Positions 6,476 to 14,799 are shown, counted from the stretch's first letter. The stretch is 15,305 nt of DNA from an uncultured Gammaproteobacteria bacterium (GCA_903897205.1 CAIUAS010000207.1:1-15305), one strand, 5' to 3'. Made by a program: numbers and translations. The notes: generated from the letters alone by a model not told the origin.

Positions 6476-9400
6476 GTGTCGGGGTTACCTAACAATTTTA
6501 TTGAATTATTAGAAAATAATCTAAAAACCGTTGCAGATAAAACAGCGTATACATTTTTAATTGATGGTGATATCAACAATACTATCACCATGACTTATCG
6601 CGAGTTAGATGAAAAAGCGCGCGCAATAGCCGCCTTAATTCAGCAAAATGCCACTATCGGCGATCGTGTTTTATTAGTTTATCCGCCTGGTTTGGATTTT
6701 ATTGCGGCTTTTTTTGGCTGTTTATATGCGGGAACTATTGCAGTACCCACTTATCCACCGCAAGCACAAGAACTAGCGACTAAATTGCAATTAATTATTG
6801 ATAATTCGCAACCTGTGTTTTGCTTATCGACCAGCGAGATTATTCATAAATTAAAACAATCAGGTCATGCTCAACACTTGCCTACGCCTGCATTATTAGA
6901 AAAAATAAGTGATTTATTAGGTCGTCATCCGCATGAAAAATTGCATGCATCTAGTGAATGGCAGTTTGCTAATTTAGCCTGGCTGGCAACCGATCAGCTC
7001 TCAAATGAATTAACAAAGCACTGGAAAAAACCCTTATTAGCTTCCGAGCAATTGGCCTTGCTGCAATATACCTCTGGTTCAACGGGCAATCCCAAGGGCG
7101 TAATGGTAACGCACGGTAATCTTTTGCATAATTTAGCCACGATTTATCAAAAATTAGGCTTATCTGAAAATTGTCAAACCGTCAGTTGGTTACCACCCTA
7201 CCACGACATGGGGCTTATTGGTTCTATTTTGCAGTCAGCCTATGGGCAATTTCCCTGCCACATTATGGCGCCGATGGCTTTTTTAAAACGGCCTATTCGT
7301 TGGCTGCAAGCCATTGCTTATTATCGAGCTAATATCTCGGTAGCACCTAATTTTGCTTATGATTTATGTGTAAAACGCATTACAGAAGCGGACAAAGCAG
7401 GCTTAGATTTAAGTTGCTGGGAGTTTGCTTTAAATGGCGCAGAACCTGTGCGCGCCAACACTATGGCGGAATTTACCCAAGCATTTGCCCGTTGTGGCTT
7501 TCGCTTGCAAACTTTTTACCCTTGCTATGGGATGGCCGAAACGACATTATTTATTTCAGGTCCACAGAAACAAGCGGGGCCTTATATTCAAACCGTCGAC
7601 AAAACAGCATTAGCAGAGAAAAAAATACGGCCGGCAACCGATGCAGCAAACACGCAACTATTAGTCAGCAGCGGTCAACCGGCGCCCACTTATCAACTGC
7701 TTATCGTTGATCCTGAAACCCAACAGATTTGCTTAGATGAAAATATTGGCGAGATTTGGCTACAAAGCCCTAACGTCACTCAAGGCTATTGGAAACAAAC
7801 CCAATTAACGCAAGAATGTTTCCAAGCTTACACGGCTGATGGCCAAGGACCTTTTTTCCGTACGGGTGATTTAGGGTTTTTACAAAATAATGAATTGTTT
7901 ATTACAGGTCGCCTAAAAGAATTAATTATTATTCGCGGCCGTAATTATTATCCGCAAGATATTGAAGCAAACATTGAACACTCCCATGCTTTGTTACGCA
8001 ATGGCTCAACCGCCGCATTTGCTATTGATAAAAATAATACCGAATGTTTAATTATTGTTACTGAAATTAAACATACTATTAATCAGGATGAAGTAGATAA
8101 TATTGTTACCGCCATTCGTCAAGCTATTGCTGAGCAACATAGTTTACGAGTTCATGCAATTGCCCTTATTCCCTTGGGCACCCTAAAAAAAACCACTAGC
8201 GGTAAAATGCGCCGGCGTTTAATGCGAGACTTATATAGCAGCGACCAATTAAAAATTTTACACACCTGGTTAGATACCGCCAATAATACCTCCCCTAGCG
8301 ACGATCATACTACGCAAACCGATCAAGATTTAGTGCAATGGCTCATTAAATGGGCGGCCCAAAAATTAAATATTAATGCCAATGAAATTAATCTTAATAA
8401 AAACTTAGCAGCTTATGGTTTTGATTCCATTTTATTAACGCAATTAACCGCTGATTTGGAAAAAAAATTAGGCTTTACATTAGATCCTACTATGCTGGCT
8501 GAACAATGCAGTATTAATGGTTTAGTTGAAAAATTATTACTTAGCAAACAACAGCATTTTATGGACACTGAAAAACCCGTGCTAACAACCGAACAGCTTA
8601 TTAACTCTACCCGCATTGATAAATTTCCAGGCTTTATTCAGCTCAAGCAAACCAAGGCACATTTACACGATAAAGGGGCGCGCAATTTATTTTTTAATAT
8701 TACCGAAGGCACTTCGCGCGACACGACCATTTTAAATGGCAAACAATATATTAATTACTGTGGTTATAATTATTTAGGTATGTCCGGCGATCCGCGGATT
8801 AATCAAGCAGCTATCGAAGCGGTACAACAATATGGCACTTCCGTATCCGCCAGCCGTTTAATTGCAGGCGAGAAGCCAATCCATCATCAACTAGAAAGCG
8901 CTATTGCGGATTTAATTGGCACGCAAAATTGCGTGGTTTTTTCAGCAGGTCATGCAACCAATGTATCTACCATTACCCACTTATTCGGCCCTAATGATTT
9001 AATTTTACATGATGTATTGATCCATAACAGTGCATTACAAGGCGCCCTATTCTCCGGCGCCAAAAGATTAGTTTTTCCTCATAATGATGTGAGTACGCTA
9101 GAACATTTATTAGCTACACATCGCCATCATTACGAGCGTGTATTAATTCTTACCGAAGGTATTTTTAGCATGGATGGAGATATCCCTCCTATTCCTGAAT
9201 TTGTTGCTTTAAAAAAACGCTATCATACCTTTTTGATGCTTGATGAAGCGCACTCTATTGGTACTTTAGGTAAAACAGGCGCGGGTATCCGGGAATATTT
9301 TAATTTACAAGCCGATGATATCGATATTTGGATGGGCACTTTAAGTAAATCATTTGGCAGTTGTGGTGGTTATATTGCGGGCTCTGCCGAACTTATCGAA

Positions 9401-9820
9401 TATTTAAAATTTGGCGCGGGTGGTTTTGTTTATTCAGCAGGCATTAGCCCTGCCAATACTGCTGCAGCATTAGCCGCCGTTGAACTTTTAAAATGCGAAC
9501 CTGAACGCGTTAGTACCTTACATGAGCGCGCCGCGCTTTTATTAATGCATTTGCAGGCAGCTGGAGTTAATACCGGCCCTAGTAAAAACACACCTATTAT
9601 TCCAGTCATCGTGGGCGAAGCTGCAAAAGCAATTCAATTAAGCGCCGAATTAAAAACACGCGGCATATATGCGTTACCTATTTTTTATCCAGCGGTAGAA
9701 AAAAATGGCGCGCGCTTACGCTTCTTTATTAATTCTACCCATACCGTAGAGCAAATTAATTATACGGCTAATGCGATCATTGAATCACTAACCCTGCTCA
9801 ATGAATCGGGCGAGGCTTAA
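6476..9820 (+). CDS. trifunctional fusion: fatty acyl-AMP ligase, acyl carrier domain and alpha-oxoamine synthase (candidate AasR-AcpR-Spt serine palmitoyltransferase)
   Basis: A 1114-residue protein with three domains. Residues 1-590 are a FAAL/AMP-binding ligase: YTSGSTGNPKGVMVTHGN (198-215), RTGDLGFL (462-469), GRLKELIIIRGRNYYPQDIE (478-497) and C-terminal SGKMRRR (575-581). Residues 615-692 are a carrier domain with the phosphopantetheine serine Ser651 in YGFDS. Residues 700-1110 are a PLP-dependent alpha-oxoamine synthase of the BioF/Spt/Kbl family: YNYLGMSGDP, His850 in LIHNSALQG, Asp923 in MLDEAHS and PLP lysine Lys958 in GTLSKSFG. The expected reaction is ATP-dependent loading of a fatty acid on the carrier, then decarboxylative condensation with an amino acid, probably serine. 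The frame is unbroken; Met696 (ATG 8561) has no ribosome binding site, so the synthase is probably not made separately. BioF proper or an LqsA/CqsA-type role is less likely given the flanking genes. Confidence 0.85.
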   Translation: MSGLPNNFIELLENNLKTVADKTAYTFLIDGDINNTITMTYRELDEKARAIAALIQQNATIGDRVLLVYPPGLDFIAAFFGCLYAGTIAVPTYPPQAQELATKLQLIIDNSQPVFCLSTSEIIHKLKQSGHAQHLPTPALLEKISDLLGRHPHEKLHASSEWQFANLAWLATDQLSNELTKHWKKPLLASEQLALLQYTSGSTGNPKGVMVTHGNLLHNLATIYQKLGLSENCQTVSWLPPYHDMGLIGSILQSAYGQFPCHIMAPMAFLKRPIRWLQAIAYYRANISVAPNFAYDLCVKRITEADKAGLDLSCWEFALNGAEPVRANTMAEFTQAFARCGFRLQTFYPCYGMAETTLFISGPQKQAGPYIQTVDKTALAEKKIRPATDAANTQLLVSSGQPAPTYQLLIVDPETQQICLDENIGEIWLQSPNVTQGYWKQTQLTQECFQAYTADGQGPFFRTGDLGFLQNNELFITGRLKELIIIRGRNYYPQDIEANIEHSHALLRNGSTAAFAIDKNNTECLIIVTEIKHTINQDEVDNIVTAIRQAIAEQHSLRVHAIALIPLGTLKKTTSGKMRRRLMRDLYSSDQLKILHTWLDTANNTSPSDDHTTQTDQDLVQWLIKWAAQKLNINANEINLNKNLAAYGFDSILLTQLTADLEKKLGFTLDPTMLAEQCSINGLVEKLLLSKQQHFMDTEKPVLTTEQLINSTRIDKFPGFIQLKQTKAHLHDKGARNLFFNITEGTSRDTTILNGKQYINYCGYNYLGMSGDPRINQAAIEAVQQYGTSVSASRLIAGEKPIHHQLESAIADLIGTQNCVVFSAGHATNVSTITHLFGPNDLILHDVLIHNSALQGALFSGAKRLVFPHNDVSTLEHLLATHRHHYERVLILTEGIFSMDGDIPPIPEFVALKKRYHTFLMLDEAHSIGTLGKTGAGIREYFNLQADDIDIWMGTLSKSFGSCGGYIAGSAELIEYLKFGAGGFVYSAGISPANTAAALAAVELLKCEPERVSTLHERAALLLMHLQAAGVNTGPSKNTPIIPVIVGEAAKAIQLSAELKTRGIYALPIFYPAVEKNGARLRFFINSTHTVEQINYTANAIIESLTLLNESGEA

Positions 9821-9861
9821 CTAACACAATCTTTATTTAATAGAAATCCGAGGAAACTAAA

Positions 9862-10995
9862 ATGACGGTGGAAATTCGCCCTGTTACCACGAAAAAAGAA
9901 AAAAAAGATTTTATTCAGCTGCCTTGGGATTTGCATGCACACGATCTTAATTGGGTGCCCCCATTAAAAATAGGAGTTAAAGAATTATTAAATACTAAAA
10001 AGCATCCTTTTTATCAACAAGCAAAATTACAATTATGGAATGCCTATCGTCATAATAAATGCGTAGGCCGGATCGCCGGTATTATTAATCGCGCCCATAA
10101 TCAGTTTCATGAAGATAACACGGCCTTTTGGGGCTTTTTTGAGTGTGAAAATAATGCTAAAACTTCCAAAGCATTATTTCAGGCGGTAGAACAATGGAGC
10201 AAAGCACAAGACATGGATTTATTACGTGGCCCTATGAATCCATCAACCAATTATGAATGTGGCTTGCAAATATCAGCCTTTGACACAAAGCCATTTATAA
10301 TGATGACGCAAAACCCACCCTACTATGTCGACCTGGTTGAGCAAGCTGCTTTTAGTAAAGCAAAAGATTTATTTGCCTGGTTGATTGATCATAAAGAAGC
10401 GACATTTGATCGACGCTTAATTGCCAAAGCAGAGGCTGCAACCAAAGAAGAAAATATTAAATTCCGTCATGTCGACATGAAACGTTACGATGAAGAAGTT
10501 GCTAATATTTTTGCAATTTACAACGATGCCTGGGAAAAAAATTGGGGCTTTATCCCTATGTCAGAGACGGAATTTCGCTTATTCGCAAAAGAGATGAAAC
10601 CTATCATCGTCCCAGAACTCATTTTAATTATTGAAATTAATGGCGAAATGGCAGGGTTTGGCGCTTTGCTCCCTGACGTTAATCAAGTTTTCTCTAAAAT
10701 TCGCAATGGCCGCCTGCTACCAACAGGCTTATTAAAATTACTATGGCACACTAAAGTAAAAAAGAGCCTCACCCAAGGGCGTATTCCTATTTTAGGGGTT
10801 CGTAAAAAATATCAATCTCTACAATTAGGCCCGCTGCTTTATATGAAATATTTAGAACTAGGGCCACGATATGGTTTTCCTGTTAGTGAATGCTCCTGGA
10901 TTTTAGAAGATAATAAATCCATGAATTTCGGTTTAAAACTAATGGGCGCTACCAAATATAAAACTTATCGAATTTACGACAAGGCACTTAGTTAA
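9862..10995 (+). CDS. GNAT-like acyltransferase of the YghO-like family, candidate bacterial ceramide synthase (CerS)
   Basis: A 377-residue cytoplasmic protein without signal peptide. The N-terminus IRPVTTKKEKKDFIQLPWDL followed by NWVPPL is characteristic of the YghO-like acyl-CoA N-acyltransferase family. An acyltransferase-like core lies around 60-150 (GRIAGIINRAHN, FWGFFE, LLRGPMNPSTNYECG), and a second GNAT-like part at about 245-375 ends in SWILEDNKSMNFGLKLMGA. In Caulobacter the bacterial ceramide synthase is a GNAT-type protein unrelated to eukaryotic ceramide synthases; here the same kind of protein follows the oxoamine-synthase fusion by 41 bases. It would N-acylate the long-chain base. 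A strong ribosome binding site, GAGGA at 9850-9854, precedes the ATG by 7 bases. It is the last gene of the run, 42 bases from convergent murA; no clear hairpin terminator is seen. Function is inferred. Confidence 0.75.
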   Translation: MTVEIRPVTTKKEKKDFIQLPWDLHAHDLNWVPPLKIGVKELLNTKKHPFYQQAKLQLWNAYRHNKCVGRIAGIINRAHNQFHEDNTAFWGFFECENNAKTSKALFQAVEQWSKAQDMDLLRGPMNPSTNYECGLQISAFDTKPFIMMTQNPPYYVDLVEQAAFSKAKDLFAWLIDHKEATFDRRLIAKAEAATKEENIKFRHVDMKRYDEEVANIFAIYNDAWEKNWGFIPMSETEFRLFAKEMKPIIVPELILIIEINGEMAGFGALLPDVNQVFSKIRNGRLLPTGLLKLLWHTKVKKSLTQGRIPILGVRKKYQSLQLGPLLYMKYLELGPRYGFPVSECSWILEDNKSMNFGLKLMGATKYKTYRIYDKALS

Positions 10996-11037
10996 GTGTT
11001 AATTTTTATATATACCAGTCCCGTTGAGTTTCGCTTT

Positions 11038-12300
11038 TTAAACGCTAATACGTTGAATGCGTGCACCTAATTGAGCGAGTTTTTCTTCAATACAATCATA
11101 GCCACGATCAATATGGTAAATGCGATCCACGCAAGTCTCGCCTTTTGCCATTAAACCCGCCAACACCAAACTCGCAGAAGCACGCAAATCAGTTGCCATA
11201 ACAGGGGCGCCAGTAAGATCTTCAACACCCGTACAAATAGCGGTGTTGCCTTCTAATTTAATATCTGCCCCCATGCGCAGCATTTCTTGCACGTGCATAA
11301 AGCGATTTTCAAAGATAGTTTCGGTAATGGTACTAGTACCTTCTGCTGTTAAAAGAATTGCCATTAATTGCGCTTGCATGTCTGTTGGAAAAGCAGGATA
11401 AGGGGCAGTGCGCACATTAATCGCACGCGGTCTCTTATTGCGCATATCAAGCTCTACCCAATTATCGCCCACATTAATAGTTGCCCCAACTTCCTCTAAT
11501 TTCAATAAAACCGATTCTAAAATATCTGGACGAATATCTTTTATGCGAATGCGACCACGCGTACACGCGGCAGCAGCAAGATAAGTGCCCGCTTGAATAC
11601 GATCAGGCATCACCTGATATTGACCACCATGCAATTGATCTACCCCTTCAATCGTTATGGTGTCAGTACCGGCACCGCTGATTCTAGCGCCTAAGCCATT
11701 CAGAAAATTAGCTAGATCCTCAATTTCTGGTTCACGCGCCGCATTTTTCAGCACCGTGGTACCTTCGGCCAGCACAGCCGCCATAATAAGATTTTCCGTA
11801 CCCGTTACCGTAATGGTATCTAAAACAATATGGGCGCCCTTAAGTCGGCCTTTTACTTTCGCTTTGATATAACCATTCTCAACATGAATATCAGCCCCCA
11901 TCGCTTGCAGGCCTACAATATGTAAATTAACGGGGCGGGCGCCGATTGCACAGCCGCCTGGCAAAGACACAATAGCCTCACCATAGCGCGCCAATAAAGG
12001 GCCTAATACTAAAATAGAAGCCCGCATAGTACGCACAAGTTCATAAGGTGCATAGCGAAGTCCAATATCGCGCGTATCCACTTCAATATTCATTCGCTCA
12101 CTAATCGTAAATTGAGCGCCCATCCCGCCGAGCAATTCTAAAATGGTAGTAATGTCGTGTAAGTGAGGAACATTGGCGATAGTGACAGGTTCATCTGCCA
12201 ACAAAGTAGCTGCCAAAATAGGCAAAGCGGCGTTCTTAGCGCCCGCAATACGAATTTCACCATTGAGCGGAGAACCACCCGTTATAATTAATTTATCCAT
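11038..12300 (-). CDS. murA: UDP-N-acetylglucosamine 1-carboxyvinyltransferase MurA
   Basis: Transfers enolpyruvate from phosphoenolpyruvate to UDP-GlcNAc, the first committed step of peptidoglycan synthesis, in the cytoplasm. At 420 residues it is one longer than E. coli MurA (419). Key residues are present: Lys22 and Asn23 in IAGAKNAALP, the catalytic Cys117 in LPGGCAIGARPV and Asp307 in AYPAFPTDMQAQ. Cysteine rather than aspartate at 117 predicts a fosfomycin-sensitive type. The start is well supported: AGAGG and AAGG just upstream form a strong ribosome binding region that overlaps the last codons and stop of ibaG, so translation is probably coupled. It is the last gene of the leftward mla-ibaG-murA run and converges with the acyltransferase gene. 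Confidence 0.97.
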   Translation of the reverse strand: MDKLIITGGSPLNGEIRIAGAKNAALPILAATLLADEPVTIANVPHLHDITTILELLGGMGAQFTISERMNIEVDTRDIGLRYAPYELVRTMRASILVLGPLLARYGEAIVSLPGGCAIGARPVNLHIVGLQAMGADIHVENGYIKAKVKGRLKGAHIVLDTITVTGTENLIMAAVLAEGTTVLKNAAREPEIEDLANFLNGLGARISGAGTDTITIEGVDQLHGGQYQVMPDRIQAGTYLAAAACTRGRIRIKDIRPDILESVLLKLEEVGATINVGDNWVELDMRNKRPRAINVRTAPYPAFPTDMQAQLMAILLTAEGTSTITETIFENRFMHVQEMLRMGADIKLEGNTAICTGVEDLTGAPVMATDLRASASLVLAGLMAKGETCVDRIYHIDRGYDCIEEKLAQLGARIQRISV

Positions 12301-12305
12301 GCACC

Positions 12306-12545
12306 TTACCTCTGTTGATACTCTTCGGGCGTATATGTTTTTAACGATAAGGCGTGAATATTACCACTAGTAATATGCGAGCCCAAGGCTGTATAAATCA
12401 TTTGTTGCTGCTCCACTCTGCTTTTGCCGCGAAACGCAGGCGAAACAATAACGGCCGCAAAGTGTTGGCCATCATCCCCTTCAACACTAATTTGTGAATC
12501 AGGCAAATGACTTGCAAGAATTTTTTGAATGTCTTGTGGTTGCAT
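12306..12545 (-). CDS. ibaG: BolA family protein IbaG
   Basis: A 79-residue small BolA-like protein; E. coli IbaG (YrbA) is of similar size. The fold signature SPAFRGKSRVEQQQMIY and the invariant BolA His64 in NIHALSLKTY are visible. BolA proteins pair with monothiol glutaredoxins around an Fe-S cluster, and IbaG in E. coli has been linked to acid stress. The gene lies 15 bases after mlaB and 5 before murA, the same order as E. coli, which identifies it as IbaG rather than BolA itself. Its ribosome binding site is weak. Confidence 0.93.
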   Translation of the reverse strand: MQPQDIQKILASHLPDSQISVEGDDGQHFAAVIVSPAFRGKSRVEQQQMIYTALGSHITSGNIHALSLKTYTPEEYQQR

Positions 12546-12560
12546 AAGATTTCTTGGTAG

Positions 12561-12863
12561 TTATTGAATGGGCAAAATAGCTTCTAATCCGCTAACGCGC
12601 GCGATGGCGCGCATTTGTTCTGGCAGGGATAAAAATGAAATTTCTTTTTGCTGAACACGCGCAATGCGGATCCAGGCTAATAGCAAAGCGACACCCGCGC
12701 TATCACTTTGGGTAACTGCATCAAAATCGAAAAATAATTGCTTAGCAGGAGTAGTAAATAATTTTTTGCTTTGTTCCCACAATGAACTCACGGTAGCAAA
12801 AATTAAAGCGCCAGATATTTTAATCGTATTATCGGCGCTAGTTTGTAGTTGAGCTGTCTGCAT
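12561..12863 (-). CDS. mlaB: STAS-domain protein MlaB of the Mla phospholipid transporter
   Basis: A 100-residue cytoplasmic STAS protein, close to E. coli MlaB (97). It binds and stabilises the ATPase subunit of the MlaFEDB complex in the inner membrane. The STAS core is visible as FFDFDAVTQSDSAGVALLLAW; Ser55 in the DSAG motif corresponds to the conserved Ser/Thr position of the family. It begins 6 bases after the mlaC stop and precedes ibaG, the standard order. Its partner ATPase MlaF is not encoded next to mlaE here, so it must be supplied from elsewhere. Confidence 0.9.
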   Translation of the reverse strand: MQTAQLQTSADNTIKISGALIFATVSSLWEQSKKLFTTPAKQLFFDFDAVTQSDSAGVALLLAWIRIARVQQKEISFLSLPEQMRAIARVSGLEAILPIQ

Positions 12864-12869
12864 TTGAAA

Positions 12870-13496
12870 TTATGAATTTACTGGTTTATCGTTATGTTGG
12901 GCTAATTTATTAATGAGCTGGTCTAAATTACCTTGATTAAGTTCAGCCGCAAATTGTGAGCGGAAACTTTCTAGCATGCTAATACCATCCACGCTAAAAT
13001 CATACACTTTCCAAGCATCGCCTTGCTTAATCAAGCGATAGCTAACTGAAATAGCTGGGCCATTTTGCTGCAAAATTTGGCTATTAACTTGTACGCGCGT
13101 TTGATTACCCAAGCCACCACGAATAGGTAAAAACTGCACCGTTTGATTATTATAATTGGCTAGTGCAGAAGCATAAGTATGAATTAATAAATTTTTAAAT
13201 TGTTGTTCAAATCTTTGTTGTTGCGCTGGCGTTGCTTTGGTCCACACATCGCGACCTAAGACTGAACGTGACATTCCTATTAAATCAACTTGCGGCACTA
13301 AAATTTTATTTACGATTTGATAAACCACACTTGGATTGCGCTTTAAAGAAGCTTTATTTTGCTTTAAAGCAGCAATAACCTGATCGGATGTCGTTTGTAA
13401 CATAGCGACCGGCACCGGCATAACTGCCTCAGCCCAAACCACACAGCTCATCATTAACATAAAAAGGCTGGTAGCAACGAATGCTAGTTTTCTCAT
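12870..13496 (-). CDS. mlaC: periplasmic phospholipid-binding protein MlaC
   Basis: A 208-residue exported protein (E. coli MlaC is 211) that shuttles phospholipids between the outer-membrane MlaA complex and inner-membrane MlaFEDB. The N-terminus MRKLAFVATSLFMLMM is a signal peptide with likely cleavage after VVWA. Family features include DQVIAALKQNK, DLIGMSRSVLGRDVW, TPAQQQRFEQQFKNLLI and, near the C-terminus, WKVYDFSVDGISMLESFRS. The frame extends upstream to 13559, but that start would overlap the mlaD end by 50 bases and hide the signal peptide behind 21 residues. ATG 13496 follows GAGGA (13505-13501) by 4 bases, so this start is preferred. Confidence 0.92.
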   Translation of the reverse strand: MRKLAFVATSLFMLMMSCVVWAEAVMPVPVAMLQTTSDQVIAALKQNKASLKRNPSVVYQIVNKILVPQVDLIGMSRSVLGRDVWTKATPAQQQRFEQQFKNLLIHTYASALANYNNQTVQFLPIRGGLGNQTRVQVNSQILQQNGPAISVSYRLIKQGDAWKVYDFSVDGISMLESFRSQFAAELNQGNLDQLINKLAQHNDKPVNS

Positions 13497-13500
13497 ATTA

Positions 13501-13505
13501 TCCTC
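13501..13505 (-). promoter_or_regulatory. ribosome binding site that fixes the mlaC start
   Basis: GAGGA on the minus strand lies 4 bases upstream of ATG 13496 and just after the mlaD stop at 13510-13512. It supports the shorter mlaC reading over the upstream in-frame ATG at 13559. Confidence 0.65.
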
Positions 13506-13509
13506 TATC

Positions 13510-14016
13510 TTATTTCGCAGTCTCGGTATTAGAAGCTTTTTTATTTGAGTCATCGCCACCTGAATTCTTCAAGCTAAACAACAACTGCCCAATTAAATTC
13601 TCTAAAATTAAAGCAGGATGGGTATTATCAATCACCGATCCATTCGTTAAATAAGTTTCATCAAAACCAGGACTTAAATTAACATAATTCGAGCCTAATA
13701 ATCCTTGCGTGAAAATACTCGCCGAACTATCGGTAGGAATTTTATTTTGATCAGGATAAAGCCGTATCATAACAGCCGCTTTAAACGTCGTGGTGTTTAA
13801 AGTAATGCCCGTTACCTCTCCTACTTTTACTCCTGAAATAGTGACCGGTGCACGCACTTTTAAATCACCGACATTATCAAAGTTAGCGGTAACCGTATAA
13901 CCACTTGAGCTTGCATAAGCGCCCAGGCCGCTGACTTTTAAGGCCAATACTAGCAAGGCTAATATCCCTGCCAACATAAATAAACCAACAATTATTTCTA
14001 TGGAACGTTCGCGCAC
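13510..14016 (-). CDS. mlaD: MCE-domain protein MlaD of the Mla phospholipid transporter
   Basis: A 168-residue protein anchored by one N-terminal membrane helix (IEIIVGLFMLAGILALLVLA) with a periplasmic MCE domain: GYTVTANFDNVGDLKVRAPV, SGVKVGEVTGI, and FTQGLLGSNYVNLSPG. In E. coli MlaD (183 residues) forms a hexameric ring that carries phospholipid across the periplasmic face of MlaFEDB. The C-terminal tail is short and rich in Ser, Asn and Lys. The start is GTG, directly abutting the TAA of mlaE and preceded by a G-rich stretch, so translational coupling is likely. No earlier in-frame start is plausible, as mlaE occupies that DNA. Confidence 0.94.
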   Translation of the reverse strand: MRERSIEIIVGLFMLAGILALLVLALKVSGLGAYASSSGYTVTANFDNVGDLKVRAPVTISGVKVGEVTGITLNTTTFKAAVMIRLYPDQNKIPTDSSASIFTQGLLGSNYVNLSPGFDETYLTNGSVIDNTHPALILENLIGQLLFSLKNSGGDDSNKKASNTETAK

Positions 14017-14799
14017 TTACCAGCCCCCCATCATGACTGCCGTTAAAACAAAATCAAACCCTAAAACCGCTAACGAAGAATAAACAACGGTACGAGTAGT
14101 TGCTCGCCCAATGCCTTCTGCTGTTGGCACGGTATCATACCCTTGAAATACCGCAATCCAAGTACAGACAAAACCAAAAACAATACTTTTGATAATGCCA
14201 TTAACCACATCTTCGTGAAAATCCACCGAAGCTTGCATATTGCTCCAGAAAGAACCGCCATCAACACCTAGCCATTCGACGCCTACTAAATAACCACCCA
14301 ATATAGCCACCGCACTGAAAATGATTGCTAATATTGGCATTGAAATAAAACCCGCCCAAAAGCGCGGTGAAATCACTCGCCAAAGCGGATCTACCCCCAT
14401 CATTTCCATACTGTCTAATTGCTCAGTTGCCTTCATTAAACCAATTTCGGCCGTTAATGCTGAGCCGGCACGCCCTGCAAATAATAATGCGGTTACCACA
14501 GGGCCTAATTCGCGCACTACGCTTAATGCTATTAACTGGCCCAGTTCTTGCGTTGCACCAAATTTGTTTAAGGTATGATAGCCTTGCAAACCCACTACCA
14601 TCCCAATGAAAAGACCTGATAACGCAATAATAACGAGAGACAATACGCCCACAGAAAATACTTGCTGTATTAATAATGGAAAACCTTTTGCAATACGAGG
14701 CCTACGCACCAATGCGCGCGTTAAAAATATACCGGAACGCCCAATATCACTACAAAAGGTGAATCCAATACGACCTAGTGCCTGTATTTTTTGCAACAC
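14017..14799 (-). CDS. mlaE: inner-membrane permease MlaE of the Mla phospholipid transporter
   Basis: A 260-residue polytopic permease, the same length as E. coli MlaE, that forms the transmembrane core of MlaFEDB for phospholipid traffic between the membranes. Family segments include GMVVGLQGYHTLNKFGA, ELGPVVTALLFAGRAGSALT, AEIGLMKATEQLDSMEMMGV and the C-terminal GFDFVLTAVMMGGW. The start is GTG 14799, with GAGG about 8 bases upstream. It is the first gene of the leftward run; mlaF, which precedes mlaE in E. coli, is not present upstream. A weak promoter candidate (TTGCAG 14899-14894 and CAAAAT 14876-14871, 17 bases apart, minus strand) lies in the gap, so the run may begin here. Confidence 0.95.
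   Translation of the reverse strand: MLQKIQALGRIGFTFCSDIGRSGIFLTRALVRRPRIAKGFPLLIQQVFSVGVLSLVIIALSGLFIGMVVGLQGYHTLNKFGATQELGQLIALSVVRELGPVVTALLFAGRAGSALTAEIGLMKATEQLDSMEMMGVDPLWRVISPRFWAGFISMPILAIIFSAVAILGGYLVGVEWLGVDGGSFWSNMQASVDFHEDVVNGIIKSIVFGFVCTWIAVFQGYDTVPTAEGIGRATTRTVVYSSLAVLGFDFVLTAVMMGGW

Noticed and set aside
7366..7710. 114-codon forward frame within the fusion gene
   Set aside because: It lies wholly inside the acyl-ligase domain, whose motifs are in the other frame; the shadow translation has no recognisable features.
8561..9820. Separate BioF gene starting at ATG 8561
   Set aside because: No ribosome binding site precedes the ATG, the frame is continuous with the carrier domain, and no other biotin genes are nearby.
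11120..11872. Several forward frames opposite murA
   Set aside because: murA on the minus strand is unambiguous; these are antisense shadows without ribosome binding sites or family features.
4753..14799. Functional link between the proposed ceramide genes and the adjacent mla lipid transporter
   Set aside because: The mla-ibaG-murA order is conserved in gammaproteobacteria without such lipid genes, and the two groups converge on opposite strands, so adjacency alone is not evidence.
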